Below are positions 20,447 to 29,400 of a DNA stretch of 46,031 nt, one piece after another; within the stretch, counting starts at the first letter, position 1, and each line of letters starts with the position of its first letter. A program made the translations under genes and the position numbers. The notes beneath the pieces were generated by a model that had not been told where the DNA came from, made no database searches, and saw nothing but the letters and a program-made list of their open reading frames with translations. Origin of the DNA: a virus; the IMG/VR virus record IMGVR_UViG_3300025096_000039, positions 1 to 46,031 of that record, one strand, 5' to 3'.

Positions 20447-23400
20447 TTATTTATTTTTTTTAGTACGCTTTTTTTGTTTCTTTGTTTTTGCTTTAGGCAA
20501 ATATCCTCCATATTCACTAATTAGATTTGAATATAGTTTTTGAGCACCTGTTTTTATTTTACCCATATCTTCTTTAAATATATCTCCTGAAGATTTATAA
20601 TCCACATTAAAATCAGGACTTTGCATATTTGCATACATAGCTCCCATCTCATTTTGTGTACTTGCTGTGTCTGCACTTGCAAGTTGGTTAGCAAATTGTC
20701 CTAAATGGGCTTCTTTTGCTTGTTTAGAACGAGCATTCCAATCATCTATTCGGAATTTCATTTGATTATCCATACCTGCTGCTTGTTGATTTGCTAAATC
20801 AGCTCTCATTTGATTTTGAGCATTTGCATTTTCAGCATTAGTTTGAATTTTATCAGTGGCAGCTGCAGCTTGATTAACTGTATTTCCCATATTAGCAAAA
20901 TATTGACCAGCATTACCTGCACCAACATTAGCCATATTTTTCTGTGCTCCTGCAACACTTCTATTAATAGCATTAAGTTGAGGATCAATATTCATTTTAT
21001 AAGGATTGACTTTATCACGATTCATATAATCTTGAGGATTTAACCTATCTTCTTTTTTAAGTCCTTGCCATAAATTATATGCCATAGGAGCAGCTTGTAT
21101 ATATGGATTACTTCCTTGTATATTATAATCTTCTGCTTGATTGAATCCTTTTGTGTCTACAACATCACTTCCTATAATTTTATCTGCATTAGCAAGTGCA
21201 GTAGCTTCGTCTAAATCTTCTAGACCAAGTAAATCATCATCAGTAGTTTTTAAATTATTCATTTGTATTTGAGTAATTTGATCTTTAGTTAATGCTGTTC
21301 GAACAGGTAAATTATCATCATCACCACCAGTATGTGTATAATATGGATCATATTCTCCAGTAGTTGGATTATAAGATTTTTGCATTTCTGATACATCAGA
21401 TATTAAATTACCAACTTGATCATAATAAGGACCAACTGGATCGACACCATAATGTCCACCACCTTGATATTGTTTTCTACCACCGTTCATATAATTCATA
21501 TAACCACCAAAATTCATCATAGGAGGACCACCTTGAGGCATTCCTCCTTGTTGTGCCATCATTTGTTGTTCCATCATAGCTTGTTCTTCTGGTGAAGGAC
21601 CTTGTTGTTGTGCCATTTGTTGTTGCGCAGCTTGAGCACCTTCCATAGCTGTTTGTTGTTGCATTGCTTGCATATACTCAGGATATTGTTCCATCATATT
21701 TCCCATATCTTCTTGAAAATTTGCTTGTTTTTCAGCTTCTTCTTTAGCATTTTTTCTTTCAGTAAGGAAATTATGAAGTTCTATAAAAGGCATTATCTCT
21801 AATTGCTTAGAGTTTTCTTCTATAGTATCTCCTTCTCTTTTAGAATTACTTCGTAATAATCCTTTAAAGATAGAAACCATATCTTTACCTGCATACTTTT
21901 TAATTTCTTTTTCAGAAATTCCTAATTCTTCAGCAACAGCAATAGCTTCTTTATCATTTTTCTTATACATTATTTTAGGAGAAACAATAAATTCCTCTTC
22001 TGTACCAGGAACTGTTATTTTTAATTCCCCTTCTTCAACAAGAGCATCACTTCCTATAGGAATTCCACCATTGGGGTTTTCTTCATGAGAACCTCCGCCA
22101 TTAAATTCAGTAGTAGGAATACTATTCATTTCGCCCCCGTTTTGATATTGTTGGTATCCTTGTTGAGCCATTTGTTGAGGCTGTTGTTGGGCCATCTGCT
22201 GAGATTGTTGTTGTTGAGACTGCATTTGTTGCATTACTCCTTGAATAAGTTGTCCAGCTTGTTCTTCAGCCATACCCATTTCTATAAGTTTACCCATTAT
22301 TTCTTCAGGCGGCATCCCTTGTTGTAAGGCGCCTGCTACTTGTTGTATTATTTGTTGTTCTTGTCCTCCTTGTTGAGGTGCTTGTGGGTTACCTCCGTTT
22401 TGCAACGGAACAGTAAGATTTTGATATACATTTTTTAATGAATCTAATTGTGGTTGATTAGGGTATTCTACACCACCGAAGTAATCATTTATATTTTCAT
22501 TTTCCCAAAGATCTTTAGCATCCATTGCATTTTGTACATTATAATATTCTGTAGGAAATGCTATCTGTTTTTCCCTAATTTGTGCGTTTATTGCAGCTTG
22601 TTGTTCACGGGTATTACCAACTGTATTTAAACCTCCGTCTTGGAATTTTTTAGTTAATCCAAAAGAAGTATCTGTTTTTTTTGTTAAACCATCTTTTTTA
22701 ATGCCTGCACTAATACCTAAATTTTTTAACCAAGCGTTTTTTCTATTCGCATCATTAAAAGTATAACTTCCTTTCAAATAAGGACCTGTATTATGTGTAT
22801 TCATATAAGCAGCCTTTGAGTTAGGTCCCCAAACACCTGTTCCTCCTATACCGCCTTCTAAATTTAAATCACCTGCTCTTCCTTTATTTTGATAAGAAAG
22901 TCCTAAAGTTGTACCCATAGTTGGTCTAAATTTATTATCATAGTAATTAAAACCAACAGACCCTCTTGCAGTTGGATTAAATTTATTATAAGTATCAGGT
23001 TTAAGTGTATATCCTATGTTTGCAGAACCTTCTACTGCAGATCTATTAGTAAAAGGTGATTTATTATTGGGACGACTTTGAAACCTTCTTTGTCCTATTT
23101 CTCCTGATACAAAAGGACTCCAACTTTGTGATAGAGCACTTCTCTTATTTATATCAGGCAAAACAAAATCTCCTGAAATACCTGTAAAACCTTTATCTCT
23201 TCTATTTAATGAAGTATCTGAAAATCTATCATCAAACTGATTTGCTATAAAATCTTCATTAAGGTTTACATTTTTATTTATTAAAGAAATATTAGATTTT
23301 TTAGAAGAATTACCACCATATTGGAATCTAGTGGGAACAGCACGATTAAAATCTACTTCACCATGTTTAGCAGTATTTGTTTCAGATTCCAAAATAATTT

Positions 23401-26400
23401 CTTCTTCAGGTAATAGTAAGTCTTCTGTATTTATTGGAGATGACTTAAGAAATCGATACTCAAATGGATATTGTTGTAAATAACTAGTATAATCATTTAT
23501 TATATTAGGGTCTACAAGATTAGGGTCTACAATTAAAGGTCCTCCATCTTGAAAAGACACAGAAGGTGTCGAAGTTATTCCTCTTCTTTTTTCTCCTTTC
23601 TTCTTTTTTCTTCCTCCGTTTTGATATTTTGTTGCCATAGCTTTAGTTTTATAAGGACCTCCATATTTGAATATTACTTCAGGAATATATCGTGTGTCCT
23701 CTATTTGTGTAGTTTCTTTTCCTTCTTTTTTCTTTTCTTTAGTAATATTTTGATTTTCTTTATCTATTAATATTTTTAAATCTTCATAACTTAATGGTTT
23801 AGAACCATGAACAGTTTTTTGAGCAGTATGATAAATTATATTACCATCCTCATCTCTATCTCCTTTATCATACTCGTAATCTTCTAAATAAGTTTCTCCA
23901 GGTTTTGCTTTAGTTTGAAATGTAGTTCCAAAGTCTTTATCTAAAAAAGGATCTCTATCTATTGTTGTTTTTGTAGGTTTTGCAGTAATGGGATATTTAG
24001 ACTGATAGTGTAACATAGTTGGATCTTTTGTTCTTGCATAGCTTAGCCAACCTTCAGTAGATGACCTTGCCAAAGTTCCATCAGGTAATATTTTATAATA
24101 CCCTCTATCTATTAAATGTCCTTCTTCATCAGTTGCCAAAGTATCGCCTTCTTCTAGCGTTTTAAGCATTTGATTATATTCTTCTAAATGCATAGATTTA
24201 ATTTCTTTAGCTATTTGTTCATCTGACATACCAGGGTAATAATAATCCCTTTCAGTTTTAGTTAGAAATTGATTAGAAAGTCTATCTGATAAAGATTTAA
24301 TTCGTTCATTTGCTTGAGCTATTGCCAGCAGACGAAGCTTATCTAAATCTTCTAGAGTTCTATTATATCCAATTAAATTTTTATCATATTGTTCTTGATT
24401 AGACGCTACATCAAGATCATATTGTTCTTGCATGGCTTTTTGCTTATTAATGCTATTATACCAATCTCGGGCTTCTTTTGAAATAACACCGCCATTTTGT
24501 TTCTTTTTAAATTCTTTTTCCTGTAATATATTCGTGCCTATTTTATAGTTTTCACCAAACCATGAAGCAATTTCATCATTAGGCAATTTAATTCCCAAAT
24601 CTCTTCCTTTTTCTGGATTATATTCTAATTCTCCTTTAGAATTTTCTATAACAGTAGGGAATACATAACCATCACCAGATGCCATATAATGTGTAGATGG
24701 TTCTTTCTTTCCTTTTAAATAAAACTCTGGATTTTTTTCATAAAGTCGTTGTACCCATCGTTTATCCATATTAGCATTAAATACAGAATCAACATAATCT
24801 GTAGTTTTATAATCTAATCCACCATTTTGAAATTGTTTACGATTATTTTTTATGGTTCCTCCATATCTAAAATCTCCAGAGATTGTTCTAACATTATTAT
24901 TACCTGAAGAACCAACTGCAGTACCAACTCCTGCTGTACCAATAGCTCCTGCAACAACAGGTGTTTTATTAATTAAATTAACCAATCCTTTAACTTGGTC
25001 AGGGCCTGCTTTCATAAAAGATAATATTCTATTTTGTTTTCCAGCATCTGTCTTCCAAAAGTTTAAAAGAACTTCAGAAGTAATATCATCTTGAAAATTT
25101 TTAATTGCACCATCTTGCAATAATTGAGTCCTTAATTCTCTTAAATGAGCAAGAGGTTCTAAAGTTCTAATATTTGGATGTGCTGCAAGATATGCTTCTT
25201 CATTTGGAAACTTTGTTACAAATTCATTAAATTTATCAAAATTAGGAGTTCCACTTCCCATATCATCCATTGAAGGCATTAATGCTTTCAACTGAGCATC
25301 ATAGTCTTTACTCCAACTTTTTTCATTCATTGGCAGTTTTTTACCTCTTGCGATATTATTATATTGAGTATAATTATAATTTTCTATTGCATTATCAGAA
25401 AGCAAATCATCTGCTATTTTATTATTTTTAAAAAATAATGTAGCTTCTTTGTCTAAATTTGTTGCTGATTGTAATCCTTTTTCTTTTAAATATGCTTGTA
25501 TAACATGTCCAAATTCGTGGTCCAATACCATTTCAGGAACATCATCTATATAATCAAAATGCATATCAGTAGTTATATCCCTACTTCCTAAATTTACTGT
25601 AGTTGGTTCAGTTGTCGTTCTTATACCTCCAGGTACTGATTCATCAATAATTTCATATTTATCTTTAAAGCTAACACTTCCACTTTTTCCAGTTTCATCA
25701 ACATATCTTACATCACTTCGTAGATACCTCATAAAATCTTCATGATCTTTAATTCCTAATTTTTCTAATTTTTTAGCTGCTTTTGGATTATTTAATTTTG
25801 CTATAGCAGCTTTTACTTCTTTATCTACATTCGCATAAGGACCTATAAATGTAGGTTTCTCAATAGGTTTGCCTACTCCTTCATACTGTACTTTTGTCTG
25901 CCAATCCTTAAGAATTTTTTTATTCTTTTTTATTCTATAAAATTCAGCCCAATTATTTTCAGCAAACGCAGAAGGTTTATATTTTCCACCACCACCTGAA
26001 GGCTGCATTGCCGCATTATAATCAGCAATCACATCATCTCCTATATTAGTTAAATTTTTATTTGATGTAACAGATTTTGGAGTAAAAAGTTTAGGTATTC
26101 CTTTAGTAGGATTTAATAAATTTGCAGCTGAATATGCTCCTCCACCTATTCCTAAAAGATCTAGTCCTATACTTCCAGCATTAGACCAAGAAGGGTTTTC
26201 AGCAAATTCTTCAATATCTCCAGGAAGTGCTTTACTTCCTTCATATGCTCCATAATATCCTGCAGCATCTAGTAAACTTGTTCCACTTGCTCCAAGTAAA
26301 TTTGTATTTGCTGCATTCCACAAACCAGGTCCTATAAACTCAAGCGCTGGTGCGGCTAATGCGCCAGCTGCAACAGTCATACCTGGTTTTACTATATCAT

Positions 26401-29400
26401 CTTTGACTGATTGAGTAAATGATTTATTTCTTTGTCCTGTTTTAGGATTTATGAATCCATAACCTGATTGACCATGAATATTAGCACTCCTAAGCATTGG
26501 ATTGTTTTTATAAGGATCATAACCATATTTCTTTATGATTGCTGGATCAGTAGGTTTTTTAGAATCTGCTATATTTTCTTTTTGAGTTTCTGTAAGTTGA
26601 TCATAATATGGTAAATCGCTGTCAACAAATTCAAATTCAGGTAAAGTGTGGGAAGGTATTAATTCTCCATCATAAGCAACAGTGTTTACAATCTTTCCTT
26701 CATTATAAAGTTTTTCTATTTCTTCTGTTGAAGCATTTTGTATTGCTTCATCAACATTTAGAGATTTTATTTTATTTGCCCAAGCATCTTTTGCCTTTAA
26801 ATAATCTGGATCTTGAGAATTTGGATCTCCTTTAACATACATTTGTTGGCCCCAATCAAAACCTTGATTGCCAGTATTAGTACCACCATATTGGAATTTA
26901 TAAGGAAAGTTTTTAATAAGTTTATTTGTAAATTCTTTTTGTTTATCTATTTCTTCTTGGGTAATAATATGTCTATACTGTTGTGATGTTTTTACAGGAG
27001 TTGATATTTGTGTATTTGTTATAGGATCATATTCTTGCCTCTTTGCTCCCATATCTACTTCTCTCTCTCTTATTTCTTGATCCCCAGCTTTTGGGTATTT
27101 AAACTTTGAATATGAATCATTTGGAATTGTAAGTTCTGCTTTTGAGTAAGGAAGTTCAATTTTTGCAGCTTTTTTTGAAGGTATAAAACCCAATCTTTTT
27201 TGTCTTTCTTCATCTGATAATAGAACAGGTTTTGTAAGTTCTTCTAAATTCCAATGAGGACTTAATGTTCCTTGATACTTATTATCATAATATTTTGTAT
27301 ACTTACCATAGTTTCCTCTATCACCAACTTGAGTCCCAAAAGTACCTTTAGGTGTATTATAAGTACCTTTTGTATAAGAAGTTTCTATAGGCATATTAGT
27401 TATATCCTCATTCCAACTATCTGGTAAAATACCTGGATTAAAATTATTTTTTATATCTGCTATTTTTTGTTTATAATTTTTTCCTTTAATAGCATTATCT
27501 ATAGTAAATTCTCCTTTATATCCTAATTTTTTTAAATCTTGAATACTAGCTCTATTTTTGTATTTATGAGTTAAATAATCCTTTCTATTATCAGCATCTT
27601 TATAAGAGGCTGTATTAATGTATTTCTCATATTCAGGAGGATTACGCCATATAGCATCTCTTGTTTCTGCATAAATATTTTTCCAATCATCTCCTACGTT
27701 GTTTCTGACTTCTTTCGTCAATTTAAAAAATAAGTCATTCATTTCTTCTGAACTCTTATCTGTTACATTTTTTGGATATTTACTAACTATATCTGGAGCA
27801 TATTTTTTATAACTGTTGTAAGCAGTATTATATCGGTAATTATTTCTAATAGAATATTCTTTATCTCTTATATCAGTTAAAAAATTTAACTCATCTTGTA
27901 CTGTTTTATATTTAGTTCCTTCAGTATCTCTATAGTATTTATCATCATATCCTTCGTTTTTTAAATTAGCACTATTTTTGTCTCTAAATAGGTCAAAGTC
28001 TCCATATATTAAATTTAATTGCTCTCTTTGTTTATTTAATTGTACTTTTTTATTATATTCTGCAAGTGCTTTATTATAATCTTTTTGATTATAATATTCA
28101 TAATCCTCTTTTACTTTAGGACCTCCATTTTGATATTTAATAGGTGTTTCTATAACTGTATTACCAGGAAATTGATAGTCATTACCTGGAGTCATAAACT
28201 GTGTGTTACCCAAATTATCAGTACCACGTACAGGAAAGTCTACACCTTTCATTGTGATATTTCCTGAATTAATTACATTATAAGGATTGTTTACATCAGG
28301 GCTGTTTCTTTTATAACCTCCTTTATTATAGCCTCCATATTTTTTAAAATCTTCAGGTTGTTCAAAATGAGGAACATTTCTATAATTAGAAGTTAATTCT
28401 TCTCCTTTTTTAATATTTTTATGAGCAATTAAATTTCTAAATTTTCCTTTTTTAATATTTATAATATTAGGTTTTTCAGAATGATTATGATAAAAAGAAA
28501 CATTACTTATATTTTTATCATTAATATAATCAGGAGTATTACTAATAGATTCTCCTTTTTTATAGTTTTTTGTAGCAAAAATTCCTTTACCATGAATTTT
28601 AGAATTATCAATTTTATAACCTTCTTTACTGTAGCCCCCATATTTTTTAGAATAAGGATTAGGATTAAAAGTATATTGAGGAATATTTTGAGTAATGGTT
28701 TCTCTTGCTATTTGTTCTTCTTTTGCTAAATCTTCTAATAAAACTTTTTCTGTTTTTTTTCTTTGAATTTGTTCAGATATATTTCTTTCTTGTGCTAATT
28801 TTTTATCTTTAGGAGACTCAGTATATTTAGGATTTAATACCATAACTCCTTTATAACGAGAGTTTTTCAAAGAACCATCTTCGTTTAAATATACTTTTTT
28901 CTTATTTGAATAAGTATCTGCTTTTAAATTTCCTCCTGAAGTGTTCCCTCCTGCTACTAAAATATACTCTCCTTTATCATCTTTTCCTTTTCCTACTATA
29001 ATATCAGAATGCATTACAAGACCTGCTCCAGGATTTTTTTTAAAATACTTTTCAAATTGATCAAAAGTCCAATCTTTTGTATTTCCACTTTTTTTTGCAT
29101 CTCTTCCTGTATATAATATATCTCCTACTTTATAATCTGTTCTTCCTTCAGTAGTAGCAGTATTATGAGAATTATATTTTGATGTAGAGTTTATATAATC
29201 TTTATCTGTATTTACAGCATCTGAAACATAATTAGCGTGTTTAATAGCTCCTCTAAAAGGAACATTAGAATCTTTCATAATAGTAGAAATAGTAGCCGCA
29301 CTCCAAGCTGTTCTATTTTTAATTCTATCGTTAATATTTTTAGTACTATCAGTCGTTGATCTCCATATTCTGTCTAATGCTTCAGGATTATTACTTTCAG

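Noticed and set aside
22100-22400. The Q-rich and M-rich tract of the 3,667-aa protein considered as a separate gene or a frameshift.
   Set aside because: The frame is continuous through it and on both sides. It is low-complexity linker sequence.
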